Source of the DNA: Bacteroidaceae bacterium
GTDB lineage: Bacteria > Bacteroidota > Bacteroidia > Bacteroidales > Bacteroidaceae
Reading direction: 5' to 3'
Assembly (NCBI GenBank): GCA_902362595.1
Contig: CABIXF010000041.1
Coordinates: 1 to 34,580 of the forward strand
DNA: 34,580 nt
Part shown: positions 18,930 to 26,909 of the stretch, piece by piece
How the letters are laid out: each line of letters starts with the position of its first letter
Position numbering within the stretch: the stretch's first letter is position 1
Program-made: the position numbers and the translations under genes
The notes under the pieces: generated by a model
Seen by the model: only the letters and a program-made list of their open reading frames with translations
Database searches by the model: none
What the model was told of the DNA's origin: nothing

Positions 18930-19913
18930 ATGAAAGACTTCTTACTAAAACTAGGGCTGCCAGCCTTTTTCTCATTTTTCACGCACACAGCTATTTTACA
19001 AGCGGCCCAACGAGATACAACCTTTGTAGTTAACCAAAACCCTATCGTTTCTTACAAATACCTTGGCGACCCTGCCGCTTTAGTCCATGACGGAACCGTA
19101 TATATCTATGCGGGACACGACGAATGCCCTGCACCTCATCAATACTACCTAATGAACGAATGGTGTATACTATCCACACAAGATATGAAAACATTTACCG
19201 AACATGCTTACACCCTTAGAGCAACAGACTTCAAATGGGCAAAAGGAGAAGCCTGGGCAAGCCAGGTAATTGAGCGAGACGGGAAGTTCTATTGGTATGT
19301 CACCGTTGAGCATGCCACAATCCCCGGAAAATCAATCGGAGTAGCTGTAGCCGACTCCCCCTTGGGACCTTTCAAGGACGCACGAGGGAGCGCATTAATC
19401 ACCAACGACATGACCACAGAATACACGTCCATTGCATGGGATGACATAGACCCTACGGTCTTTATCGATGACGACGGTCAAGCTTATCTTTTTTGGGGAA
19501 ACACTCAATGTTATTATGCAAAACTAAAAGACAACATGACAGAATTGGACGGTCCCATTCTTCCCATCTCTCTTCCAAGGTATACAGAAGCCCCTTGGAT
19601 TCATAAACACGGGAACTGGTATTACCTGTCATTCGCGTCTGAATTTCCAGAAAAAATCTGCTACGCCATGAGCCAAAACATTAACGGTCCATGGATATAC
19701 AAAGGCATTCTCAACGAAATAGCCGGTAATTCCAATACAAACCATCAAGCCATCATAGACTTTAAAGGAAAATCTTATTTCATCTACCACAATGGAAGCA
19801 TCAATCCCAACGGATGCGGTTTCAGAAGGTCAGTCTGCATCGACCAGCTTTTCTATCAAAAGGATGGAAGCATAAAACGCATACAAATGACTACTGAAGG
19901 AATCTTTAAATGA
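18930..19913 (+). CDS. Secreted glycoside hydrolase family 43 protein
   Basis: A five-bladed beta-propeller glycosidase, 327 aa, of the family that cleaves arabinose or xylose linkages in plant polysaccharides; the exact substrate cannot be read. Residues 1-25 (MKDFLLKLGLPAFFSFFTHT and following) form a signal peptide. The three GH43 acidic residues are visible: Asp47 in LGDPAALV (base), Asp174 in DDIDPTVFIDDDG (pKa modulator) and Glu220 in RYTEAPWIHKHG (acid). The active-site His is probably His272 in NTNHQAI. The frame is open further upstream from a TTG at 18864, but the ATG at 18930 is chosen because it gives the signal peptide and follows the -7 box. No SusC/SusD or regulator is beside it, so it is an orphan and not part of a visible polysaccharide locus. 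Confidence 0.9.
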   Translation: MKDFLLKLGLPAFFSFFTHTAILQAAQRDTTFVVNQNPIVSYKYLGDPAALVHDGTVYIYAGHDECPAPHQYYLMNEWCILSTQDMKTFTEHAYTLRATDFKWAKGEAWASQVIERDGKFYWYVTVEHATIPGKSIGVAVADSPLGPFKDARGSALITNDMTTEYTSIAWDDIDPTVFIDDDGQAYLFWGNTQCYYAKLKDNMTELDGPILPISLPRYTEAPWIHKHGNWYYLSFASEFPEKICYAMSQNINGPWIYKGILNEIAGNSNTNHQAIIDFKGKSYFIYHNGSINPNGCGFRRSVCIDQLFYQKDGSIKRIQMTTEGIFK

Positions 19914-19950
19914 AAAAACCGGACGGAAATTTTATCCGTCCGGTTTTTTC
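19912..19950. terminator. Bidirectional terminator shared by GH43 and helicase genes
   Basis: A perfect 16-bp inverted repeat, GAAAAAACCGGACGGA (19912-19927) and TCCGTCCGGTTTTTTC (19935-19950), surrounds a 7-nt loop. It gives a GC-rich stem with a T-run on either strand. It begins inside the GH43 stop codon (19911-19913) and ends inside the helicase stop codon (19949-19951), so it should end both converging transcripts. Confidence 0.95.
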
Positions 19951-21841
19951 ATTTTTTCCGTTTGCTACGTTTTGCCCAGCCTTCTTCTGCGAAATCTGGT
20001 TCTTCTCCACGAAGCAATTGATTGTCTTGCTGAAAGAACTGTTTCCAGTCGTCTTTCTTCTTTGGGCCACGAGGATTGACATATCCTCTTTCTTCCCGAC
20101 TAGGCTTTTTCGATTTCTCTACCTTTGAGGCCTTATCGGTTTTCCTTTCGACCGCCATCTTCTTTTTCTTTCCACTCTTGTCACTTTTACCAGTATTCTC
20201 ACCTGCAATTTCCACACAGACCTTACGTCCCCCACTCAACACAACTTTATTCAAGGCTTTCATAACCTGGGGAGCCTGTTCTTGTATCACTTCAAAGAAT
20301 GAAAAATTTTGCATCAAATCAATACGGCCAATCTGAATACGTTCTTTCCTCAAATTCCGGTTTACCAAATCTATAATCTGATTCGTATAAAAGCCATCCG
20401 TTTTACCTAAATTCAGGAACAAGCGTGTATATCCTTTCTCCGCTTTGCGACCTACTTTCTCCTTATCCCCTTTCCGGGAAACGTCCTTTGACTCCGTTTT
20501 TTTGTCACTGGCCTTCGGCTGTTCAATTTCAGGGGCGTTCTTATAATAATCCAAAAAACGATTAAACTCCAAAGAAACCACACGCTTAATCAAATCATCT
20601 TTATCCAGCCAATCCAGTTTCCGATAAATAGCAGGCAGAAAAGTTGCTATTTCCTCTTCATCAACTTTCACTTTTTCAATATCATCAATCACTTTTATCA
20701 ACTGCTGTTCGCAGATTTCTTTGCCTGACGGAAGCACACTTACCTCAAACTTCTTCTTGATAATATGCTCAATATCACGCATACGTCCTTTTTCGCGCAA
20801 ATTGATAATAGCAATTGAGATACCGGTCTTACCCGCACGCCCTGTTCTTCCACTCCGGTGAGTGTAACTTTCTGTGTCATCCGGTAAACCATAATTTATC
20901 ACATGGGTCAAATCATTCACATCCAGTCCACGAGCTGCCACATCCGTTGCAACCAGCAACTGCAAATGTCTTTGACGGAACTTCTGCATTACCAGATCAC
21001 GCTGTGCCTGGCTCAATTCACCATGCAAAGAATCCGCATTATATCCGTCTTGAATCAATTTATCTGCAATCTCCTGTGTTTCTTTACGCGTCCGGCAAAA
21101 GATAATACCATAAATCTGAGGATAAAAGTCCACCACTCGTTTCAAAGCCAAATACTTATCTTTTGCATGAACAATATACGCCACATGATTGACATTTTTG
21201 CTGCCCTCATTCTTGGTACCAATCGTAATTTCCTTAGGTTCATGAAGATAGGATTTGGCGATACGGCTTATTTCCGGACTCATTGTAGCAGAAAACATCA
21301 ATGTATTCCGGTCCTGAGGCACATTCTCCAATATTGCATTAATACTATCCGTGAAACCCATATTCAACATCTCATCTGCTTCGTCCATCACCACATCACG
21401 AATAGTCTCCAAATGAGCAACCTTACGCTCCATCAAGTCAATCAAACGCCCCGGAGTAGCCACAATAATATGCACCCCTCTCTTCAAACTACGAATCTGA
21501 CTGTCTATTGAAGAGCCTCCATATACAGGCAGAATCTTTAAATCCGTAATATACTTTGAATAATCAGTGAGGTCACCTGCTATCTGCAGGCACAATTCAC
21601 GTGTAGGACAGAGCACCAAAGCCTGTGGCACACGTTTCTCTACATCAATTTTCTGAATCAGCGGCAGACCAAATGCGGCTGTTTTTCCGGTTCCGGTTTG
21701 CGCCAGAGCCACTACATCATTGCCGTTTCCCAACAAATACGGGATTACTTCTTCTTGCACAGGCATAGGATTTTCATACCCCATTTCCTCAATCGCTTTG
21801 CGTATTTCAGGTGAAACGCCAAGTTCTTCAAATGTCTTCAT
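19949..21841 (-). CDS. DEAD-box ATP-dependent RNA helicase with DbpA-type RNA-binding domain
   Basis: A 630-aa RNA helicase of the CsdA/DbpA type, likely acting in ribosome assembly, RNA decay or cold adaptation. Motifs in order are the Q motif around Phe4-Gln29, Walker A AQTGTGKT (47-54), PTREL (79-83), TPGR (129-132), DEAD (153-156), SAT (184-186), ARGLD (303-307) and HRSGRTGR (328-335). An RRM-like DbpA RNA-binding domain follows around residues 475-550 (RLFLNLGKTDGFYTNQIIDL), then a long lysine- and arginine-rich tail. The length fits CsdA/DeaD, but csdA, deaD and dbpA cannot be separated with certainty, so no symbol is given. It is transcribed alone, with its own -7 box and terminator. 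Confidence 0.95.
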   Translation of the reverse strand: MKTFEELGVSPEIRKAIEEMGYENPMPVQEEVIPYLLGNGNDVVALAQTGTGKTAAFGLPLIQKIDVEKRVPQALVLCPTRELCLQIAGDLTDYSKYITDLKILPVYGGSSIDSQIRSLKRGVHIIVATPGRLIDLMERKVAHLETIRDVVMDEADEMLNMGFTDSINAILENVPQDRNTLMFSATMSPEISRIAKSYLHEPKEITIGTKNEGSKNVNHVAYIVHAKDKYLALKRVVDFYPQIYGIIFCRTRKETQEIADKLIQDGYNADSLHGELSQAQRDLVMQKFRQRHLQLLVATDVAARGLDVNDLTHVINYGLPDDTESYTHRSGRTGRAGKTGISIAIINLREKGRMRDIEHIIKKKFEVSVLPSGKEICEQQLIKVIDDIEKVKVDEEEIATFLPAIYRKLDWLDKDDLIKRVVSLEFNRFLDYYKNAPEIEQPKASDKKTESKDVSRKGDKEKVGRKAEKGYTRLFLNLGKTDGFYTNQIIDLVNRNLRKERIQIGRIDLMQNFSFFEVIQEQAPQVMKALNKVVLSGGRKVCVEIAGENTGKSDKSGKKKKMAVERKTDKASKVEKSKKPSREERGYVNPRGPKKKDDWKQFFQQDNQLLRGEEPDFAEEGWAKRSKRKK

Positions 21842-21865
21842 TCAATTCAAATATCTAATTTGCAG

Positions 21866-21873
21866 CAAAGATA
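21866..21873 (-). promoter_or_regulatory. Probable -7 box of the helicase gene
   Basis: On the minus strand, TATCTTTG matches TAnnTTTG and lies 25 nt before the helicase ATG at 21841. A GTTGG sequence about 19-21 nt upstream is a partial -33 match. It falls just after the ribF stop codon. Confidence 0.5.
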
Positions 21874-21900
21874 CGGACATTTCAAATGCCACCCAACACT

Positions 21901-22836
21901 TTATCCTCTCAGATTCAAAAGATTTTTTATTGTATCTTTATCTTGCTGCAACTGAGAAGTCAGTTCATTCAGGTCGGCAAATTTTATTTCCGGGCGCACA
22001 TAATCGACAAATTCCACACGCAAAGCCTGCTCATAAATGTCTCCAGAGAATCTAAAAATATGTACCTCTATGCTAATATCCCGGCCATCCTCATTTACCG
22101 TAGGACAACTTCCGATATTCAACATTCCAGCATACCGTGAATTATTCAAATAAACATAAACCGCATATACCCCGCATGCTGGCAAAAGTTTTTCAGCACA
22201 CGACGGTTCGATATTTGCCGTAGGAAAACCTATTGTACGTCCTACCTTACGTCCATCTATCACTCGCCCATTCAAATAATAATTATAGCCCAAATAAGAA
22301 TTAGCCTCCCTAATTTTTCCTTCCTGCAGTAAAGAGCGAATCAAGGTAGAACTGACGGAAACTCCATCTTCCACCAAAGCCTTCGACTGCATGACTCTCA
22401 TGCCTAATTCCCTTCCATATTGCTGGTACTCCAGAAATCCTTCTTCTTTTGTATGATGTCCGAAATGATGATCATAACCGATAAAAAGCGTCTGTACATG
22501 ATACACTCCATGGAGAATCTCCATAAATTCCCGAGCCGAAAGTAAAGACAACTCCTTGGTAAAAGGCATCAAGACGCAATAATCTATTGAAGTCTGCTCA
22601 AAACGTTCAAACTTCTGCGCCAGACACGTCAACAATTTAGGATGATAATTTGCGTCCAACACCTGACGAGGATGAGTGCCAAAAGTAATCAGACATGAAG
22701 CAAGCCCTTCTGCCTTGGCTATATTGTGAACCTGCTGAAGCAAATATTGATGCCCTCTATGGACTCCATCAAAACAACCAATCGTTGCTACACATGCTGG
22801 AAGATTTGAGGCCGTACAATTCGTTATTATCTCCAT
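21901..22836 (-). CDS. ribF: Bifunctional riboflavin kinase / FAD synthetase
   Basis: Converts riboflavin to FMN and then to FAD in the cytoplasm. The 311-aa product has an N-terminal nucleotidyltransferase domain with the HxGH-like signature GCFDGVHRGHQ (20-30), and ALVEDGVSVSSTLIRSLLQE later in that domain. The C-terminal riboflavin kinase domain has GRTIGFPTANI near residue 190 and ACGVYAVYVYLNN. The length is typical. It starts 4 nt after the HAD phosphatase stop codon and is the last gene of a three-gene operon with the ATPase and the phosphatase. Confidence 0.96.
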   Translation of the reverse strand: MEIITNCTASNLPACVATIGCFDGVHRGHQYLLQQVHNIAKAEGLASCLITFGTHPRQVLDANYHPKLLTCLAQKFERFEQTSIDYCVLMPFTKELSLLSAREFMEILHGVYHVQTLFIGYDHHFGHHTKEEGFLEYQQYGRELGMRVMQSKALVEDGVSVSSTLIRSLLQEGKIREANSYLGYNYYLNGRVIDGRKVGRTIGFPTANIEPSCAEKLLPACGVYAVYVYLNNSRYAGMLNIGSCPTVNEDGRDISIEVHIFRFSGDIYEQALRVEFVDYVRPEIKFADLNELTSQLQQDKDTIKNLLNLRG

Positions 22837-22840
22837 TTAA

Positions 22841-23461
22841 TCAGTCTATGAAATTTAAAAGTTGCATTTCCAGGTCATCACCTGGTACATAATGAAATAC
22901 ATTTATCCCTAAAGAAGCAGCCGCACGGCAGTTCTCCAAAGAATCATCAATAAAAAGAGTTTCCTCCGGCAATAGTTTTGCCTCTTTCAGCACAGTTTGA
23001 AAAATTACAATATCCGGCTTTGCCTGATGCATCTGATAAGAAAGAAATACATGAGTAAAAAAGTCCCCTACCCGGAGCCCTCTGTATTCAAACTTGGGAA
23101 TGCATACATTCCAATGCAAATCATTTGTATTACTCAACAAATACAAACGATATTTCTTACGCAAAGTAAGTAACAGCTCCAGTTTATATTCCGGTATTTC
23201 CTTCAACATGCTGTTCCATACCCGGTCAGTTTCTTTATCAGAGAGGGCTCTCCCAGCCTCTTCACGAATCTTTTCACGAAATTGCGGAGTCGTCAGATCT
23301 CCACGTTCATATTCTTTTAAAAAGCCTAGTTCATTGGTTCCCGTCATCCACCGACGGATGTCATGCAATCCAACCTTCTCAAATTCTGTCATACAACGGT
23401 TTATATCCAAATCCAGAAGTACGCCACCCAAGTCAAATATAATATTCTTTAAATACCTCAT
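22841..23461 (-). CDS. HAD-superfamily phosphatase, YihX-like
   Basis: A 206-aa phosphatase of the haloacid dehalogenase superfamily. Motif I is IIFDLGGVLLDLD with nucleophile Asp10; the second Asp is replaced by Gly, as in the YihX group of sugar-phosphate phosphatases (FDLGNV type). A helical cap follows. Motif II is LLSNTN (109-113), motif III is QAKPD with Lys148, and motif IV is FIDDSLENC with Asp172 and Asp173. The substrate is unknown; glucose-1-phosphate is known for YihX only. The start codon overlaps the ATPase stop codon (ATGA). Since ribF lies just downstream, a role in flavin precursor dephosphorylation is possible but speculative. Confidence 0.88.
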   Translation of the reverse strand: MRYLKNIIFDLGGVLLDLDINRCMTEFEKVGLHDIRRWMTGTNELGFLKEYERGDLTTPQFREKIREEAGRALSDKETDRVWNSMLKEIPEYKLELLLTLRKKYRLYLLSNTNDLHWNVCIPKFEYRGLRVGDFFTHVFLSYQMHQAKPDIVIFQTVLKEAKLLPEETLFIDDSLENCRAAASLGINVFHYVPGDDLEMQLLNFID

Positions 23462-26091
23462 CTATTTATTTTTTGTGTCATCCGCTTAATGCCTCTCCAA
23501 ATTTCACCAACCCACAGCACACAAGAAGTTCCGCCAATAATGTAAGCCCACTCTACCAATGGTAAAGGTTCCGTACGGAAAACCTTACCGCCAAAAGTAA
23601 CTATTATAAACTGTCCCACCAGAATAATCAAGGCTACTCCCAACATTCCCATGGCATGACTTGCATCCTTGAAAATCGAATGATTTGTACCAAAGACACT
23701 TGCATTAAACAAGTTCCAGAACTGCAACATCACAAAAATCGTAAAGAAAACAGTCAGATGATGCACATCCATTCCTCCTGGCATATTTTTAAAGATAGAC
23801 AACAACCCCATCAGAATAACGAGAAAAGCTGCTCCCACTCCAAAAATATTCTTTTGCATGGCAGGCGTAATAATAAAGTCACTCCGCTTACGAGGTTTTT
23901 CATTCATCACATCCATACTCGGCGAAATAGAAGCCAAAGCCATAGCGGCAAAAGTGTCCATTATCAAGTTTACCCACAGCATTTGAGTGACCGTCAAAGG
24001 CAAGGCTGTACCCAAGAAAGCACCCAGCAACACACTCAGCAATGCAACCACATTAATGGTCAGCTGGAACACGATAAAACGCTGAATATTCTTATACAAC
24101 GAACGTCCCCACATCACAGCCGTAGCAATGCTGTGGAAAGAATCATCCAGCAAAGTAATATCACTGGCCTCCTTGGCTACAGATGTTCCTGTACCCATGG
24201 ACAGTCCCACTTGAGCATGGTTCAATGCCGGCGCATCATTGGTTCCGTCACCCGTCACAGCTACCACTTCACCTTTTTGCTGAAGCAACTGTACCAAACG
24301 CTGCTTGTCCATCGGACGGGCACGACTCATCACTTTCAAGTCAACCACCCGCTCCAATGCCTCTTCATCAGTCAATGCCGCAAATTCCACCCCCGTAATA
24401 CGATTACGCTCTGTATCTTCAGGAGTCCACAAGCCTATCTGACGTGCAATCTCTGTAGCTGTTCCCGGAGTATCTCCAGTCACAATCTTCACCCGTATAC
24501 CCGCAGACTGACACTTCCGTACAGCTTCCGGTACATCTGGACGAATCGGGTCACTGATGGCAAATATACCCAAGAATGTCAATTCCCCAGCTTGTACGAG
24601 TTCTGCACAATCCGCACTTTCTGTTTCCGGAATAATCTTATAAGCCAAACCTAAAGTACGCATCGCCTGATTTTGGTAGGCCAAAAGCTGTTCGTTATAA
24701 TGCTTTATCCGCTCTTCATCCAGTTTACATTTTCCCATCACGATTTCCGGAGCACCTTTTACATACAATACACGTGCATGCAATACGGGAGATTCCACCA
24801 GTGTAGCCATATATTTTCTTTCTGTCGAGAAAGTCAACTGATTTACCACCCTTGCCTGGTTTCGCAAGGCAATGTAATCTTCTCCTTTGCCGTTCAGCCA
24901 CAACAACAAAGCGACTTCTGTAGGATTTCCCACTCCCGAAGGCTTTCCAGCCTCTTTTTCTTCCAAGAAGGCCGTAGAATTGACTGCTATCCCTTCTGCT
25001 ATCACGTCCTTTCGGCTTTCATCCAACTGAGCATCATGTACCTGCATCAGGTTTTGTGTCAACGTACCGGTCTTGTCTGTACAAATCACCGTAATGGCTC
25101 CCATCGTTTCACACGCATGCATCTTACGAACCAGATTATTGGTTTTCAGCATACGACGCATATTCAAAGCCAGGCTCAGTGTTACACTCATTGGCAATCC
25201 TTCGGGTACCGCTACTACAATCAAAGTAACCGCCATCATAAAATACTTCAATACAATCTGTGCAATCTCAAGCCACTGATGCCAGTCGTTCACCGAAGTA
25301 ACGTGCAGATAAGCATACAAATCTTTAGCGGTAAAAATAATGAAAGTCAATGTAGCAATGGTAAATCCCGCCTTTCCAATCAAATTAGCCAGTTTACTCA
25401 ATTGCAAATTCAAAGGAGTCTGCTCCTGACTTTGCTCCGTAGCCTGTCGGGCCACTTTACCAATTTCTGTCGCATCACCCACCTTTTCCACACGCATCAC
25501 TCCATGACCGTCTGTTACCGTCGTTCCACGCATCACGGAATTAGACGGATAAGTAGCTTCCTCGTCAAAATGTGCTTCATCCGTCGTTTTATTTACCATC
25601 AGTTCTCCGGTCAAAGTAGATTCATTCACCTGTAGAGAAACGGCTTCAAGCAATACTCCATCGGCAGGAATTTCATCACCCGTATTCAGAATGACCACAT
25701 CTCCCACTACAATGTCTTTCTTTGGTATCTCATGTACCTTACCGTTACGTATCACCATGACCGGAGTTTCTTCTCCTACAGCATTCAATAAGTCGAATTT
25801 CTTATTGGCATCATACTCAAAATAAAATCCTATCCCTGTTGCTAGAAAGATGGCAAAGAATATCCCTATCGTTTCCGCATATTCATTCTCAATAATTGAA
25901 ATTATAAGAGAAAAAACAGCAGCTACCAATAAGATTTTAATGACAGGATCTTGAAATTTTTCCAGATAAAGCCTCCAAATGGAAGGACGTTTGGGAGGCG
26001 TCAATAAATTTACTCCGTATTTTTGTCGGTTTTGGAGGACCTCCTGATCGGTCAATCCTTTAAAATGAGAATCATGCATATTCTGTGACAT
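23458..26091 (-). CDS. Calcium-translocating P-type ATPase (PMCA-like)
   Basis: A membrane cation pump of type II, 877 aa. Motifs seen are the actuator loop STLTGEL (158-164), the ion-binding M4 segment VAVPEGLPMSVTLSLAL with Pro and Glu at 296-297, the phosphorylated Asp339 in CTDKTGTLT, KGAPE for nucleotide binding and VTGDGTNDAPAL for the hinge. M6 reads LWVNLIMDTFAAMALAS, close to plasma-membrane calcium ATPases, so calcium export is the best guess. About ten transmembrane segments are visible, and a long autoinhibitory C-terminus like that of animal PMCA is absent. It is first in an operon with the HAD phosphatase (4-nt overlap) and ribF. Confidence 0.93.
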   Translation of the reverse strand: MSQNMHDSHFKGLTDQEVLQNRQKYGVNLLTPPKRPSIWRLYLEKFQDPVIKILLVAAVFSLIISIIENEYAETIGIFFAIFLATGIGFYFEYDANKKFDLLNAVGEETPVMVIRNGKVHEIPKKDIVVGDVVILNTGDEIPADGVLLEAVSLQVNESTLTGELMVNKTTDEAHFDEEATYPSNSVMRGTTVTDGHGVMRVEKVGDATEIGKVARQATEQSQEQTPLNLQLSKLANLIGKAGFTIATLTFIIFTAKDLYAYLHVTSVNDWHQWLEIAQIVLKYFMMAVTLIVVAVPEGLPMSVTLSLALNMRRMLKTNNLVRKMHACETMGAITVICTDKTGTLTQNLMQVHDAQLDESRKDVIAEGIAVNSTAFLEEKEAGKPSGVGNPTEVALLLWLNGKGEDYIALRNQARVVNQLTFSTERKYMATLVESPVLHARVLYVKGAPEIVMGKCKLDEERIKHYNEQLLAYQNQAMRTLGLAYKIIPETESADCAELVQAGELTFLGIFAISDPIRPDVPEAVRKCQSAGIRVKIVTGDTPGTATEIARQIGLWTPEDTERNRITGVEFAALTDEEALERVVDLKVMSRARPMDKQRLVQLLQQKGEVVAVTGDGTNDAPALNHAQVGLSMGTGTSVAKEASDITLLDDSFHSIATAVMWGRSLYKNIQRFIVFQLTINVVALLSVLLGAFLGTALPLTVTQMLWVNLIMDTFAAMALASISPSMDVMNEKPRKRSDFIITPAMQKNIFGVGAAFLVILMGLLSIFKNMPGGMDVHHLTVFFTIFVMLQFWNLFNASVFGTNHSIFKDASHAMGMLGVALIILVGQFIIVTFGGKVFRTEPLPLVEWAYIIGGTSCVLWVGEIWRGIKRMTQKINR

Positions 26092-26119
26092 ACGTCTGAT
26101 AATTAAATATTAATGTTCA

Positions 26120-26127
26120 CAAAAATA
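26120..26127 (-). promoter_or_regulatory. Possible -7 box of the ATPase-HAD-ribF operon
   Basis: On the minus strand, TATTTTTG matches TAnnTTTG, 28 nt before the ATPase ATG. No convincing TTTG was found at the -33 distance, so it is a moderate call. Confidence 0.4.
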
Positions 26128-26188
26128 CAATATATATTGAAAGCATCTTACCCATTAGTTTTTTTTATCATTTTTTTCCCGGCAAATG

Positions 26189-26219
26189 TTGCAGATTTCA
26201 GGTCAAACCATTACTTTTG
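26189..26219 (+). promoter_or_regulatory. Promoter of the tRNA gene
   Basis: TTGC (26189-26192) is followed after 19 nt by TACTTTTG (26212-26219), which fits the Bacteroides pattern. The start would be near 26226, about 25 nt before the mature tRNA. Confidence 0.7.
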
Positions 26220-26250
26220 TACCGCATTTCCAAACCTTTATTTGGATTTC

Positions 26251-26324
26251 GGACTTGTAGCTCAGTTGGTTAGAGCAACAGACTCATAATCTGGAGGTCC
26301 CTGGTTCAAGCCCAGGCTGGTCCA
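26251..26324 (+). tRNA. tRNA with CAT anticodon (elongator Met or Ile2)
   Basis: A 74-nt cloverleaf with acceptor 5' strand GGACTTG, D-stem GCTC/GAGC, anticodon loop CTCATAA (anticodon CAT at 26285-26287), T-stem CCTGG/CCAGG with loop TTCAAGC, acceptor 3' strand CTGGTCC and discriminator A. CCA is not encoded. The G1-C72 pair excludes initiator tRNA. Three oddities lie between the two halves: a T-T mismatch at 6-67, a T-G wobble at 5-68 and an A-G mismatch at 27-43. The D- and T-stems, each within one half, are perfect. A mobile island follows, so the 3' half may come from the island. Elongator Met is preferred; Ile2 with a lysidine-modified CAU cannot be ruled out. Confidence 0.9.
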
Positions 26325-26337
26325 CATTAAAAATCAG

Positions 26338-26370
26338 GCACTTACGAGCAATCGCAAGTGCTTTTTTCTT
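26338..26370 (+). terminator. Terminator after the tRNA
   Basis: GCACTT (26338-26343) pairs with AAGTGC (26356-26361), with three more inner pairs after one mismatch and a 4-nt loop, followed by TTTTTTCTTT. It would end the tRNA transcript 14 nt beyond its 3' end and isolate the island from host transcription. Confidence 0.8.
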
Positions 26371-26374
26371 TGTC

Positions 26375-26423
26375 TGCGTAAACAATGCGTAAACAAACGG
26401 TTTGAGTTGGCTCTGTTTACGCA
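26375..26423. repeat. TGCGTAAAC repeats, likely integrase arm sites
   Basis: The 11-mer TGCGTAAACAA occurs twice head to tail (26375-26385 and 26386-26396), and its first nine bases recur inverted as GTTTACGCA (26415-26423). Between them lies the palindrome CAAAC-G-GTTTG (26394-26404). A partial copy (TGCGTAA) recurs on the plus strand at 26564-26570. Repeats of this size beside a tRNA and upstream of a tyrosine recombinase are what arm-type integrase or excisionase sites look like. This is an inference from position. Confidence 0.6.
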
Positions 26424-26552
26424 TAGAATTTCCGTGAAACTCTGTGCAATTCTAAGACATACCCGTTAAGATATACTGCTAATATGACCATACTTGACGG
26501 TTAAATAAACTCAAAAACATTCTATTGCATCCTGATTTATAGAATAATATTG
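26424..26552. other. Non-coding stretch with small inverted repeats
   Basis: No gene is seen. Two 7-bp inverted repeats are visible: TAGAATT (26424-26430) with AATTCTA (26448-26454), and ATTCTAT (26519-26525) with ATAGAAT (26539-26545). Both share the core TTCTA/TAGAA. They continue the repeat-rich character of the presumed attachment region. Confidence 0.4.
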
Positions 26553-26560
26553 TACTTTTG
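26553..26560 (+). promoter_or_regulatory. Candidate -7 box upstream of the structured region
   Basis: TACTTTTG matches TAnnTTTG exactly and equals the tRNA promoter box. A TTGC at 26525-26528 is 24 nt upstream, longer than ideal. Transcription would start near 26567 and run through the folded stretch towards the integrase gene. Confidence 0.45.
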
Positions 26561-26566
26561 CATTGC

Positions 26567-26880
26567 GTAATGCATTTGTGGCAAGCCATGACCTTGGTGG
26601 TGCTCTTTCTTGAAAAAGAAAAGTGAGTTTGCCTAACCAATCGTGGGAGGGTTATCCCATTCCGATGGATCAATGCGTAGAGGGAGTGCCAGTCGGAGGG
26701 TACTCTATGACAAACGAAACGCGAGAGTTGCTTCAGGGGTTGAGACCGATTAGCATAAGCCCGGTTACCAGTCAGCGACAGAAGCCAACGAGATTGCACC
26801 GCTGCATATAACAACGATGTTTTTATCCGCCTGAGGATAGGGACTCTGTGGTTATATGCAGTGTTTTGTATATGTATGCC
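26567..26880 (+). ncRNA. Candidate structured RNA or long leader upstream of integrase
   Basis: About 310 nt with several helices and no convincing gene. Stems seen are GGCAA/TTGCC (26580-26584 and 26629-26633) closing an inner purine-rich hairpin; CGTAGAG/CTCTATG (26676-26682 and 26703-26709); and a 13-bp stem (26800-26812 and 26851-26863, core CTGCATATAAC/GTTATATGCAG) holding an inner TATCC/GGATA hairpin (26824-26828 and 26835-26839). A 62-codon plus frame from a GTG at 26623 and a 111-codon minus frame across it look unlike known proteins. It could be a non-coding RNA, a 5' leader of int, a recombination site with cruciforms, or a small-protein gene. Confidence 0.4.
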
Positions 26881-26909
26881 TCACATTGCAAAGCGTCTGT
26901 ATTCAGAGG

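Noticed and set aside
20903..21511. 202-codon plus-strand frame inside the helicase gene
   Set aside because: It is antisense to conserved DEAD-box motifs and has a composition unlike real proteins.
23656..25635. Long open frames (332 and 320 codons) on the plus strand inside the P-ATPase gene
   Set aside because: They are shadows of the ATPase gene; translations are rich in His, Ser, Cys and Gln with no domain, and the minus-strand protein has all P-ATPase motifs.
26623..26811. 62-codon plus-strand frame starting with GTG
   Set aside because: It has a weak start and no recognised family, and lies across several RNA-like stems. Kept only as an alternative within the structured-region entry.
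26479..26814. 111-codon minus-strand frame between tRNA and integrase
   Set aside because: No family is recognised, the composition is Arg/Ser/His-rich and it overlaps the folded stretch on the other strand. The structured-region reading is preferred, but coding is not fully excluded.
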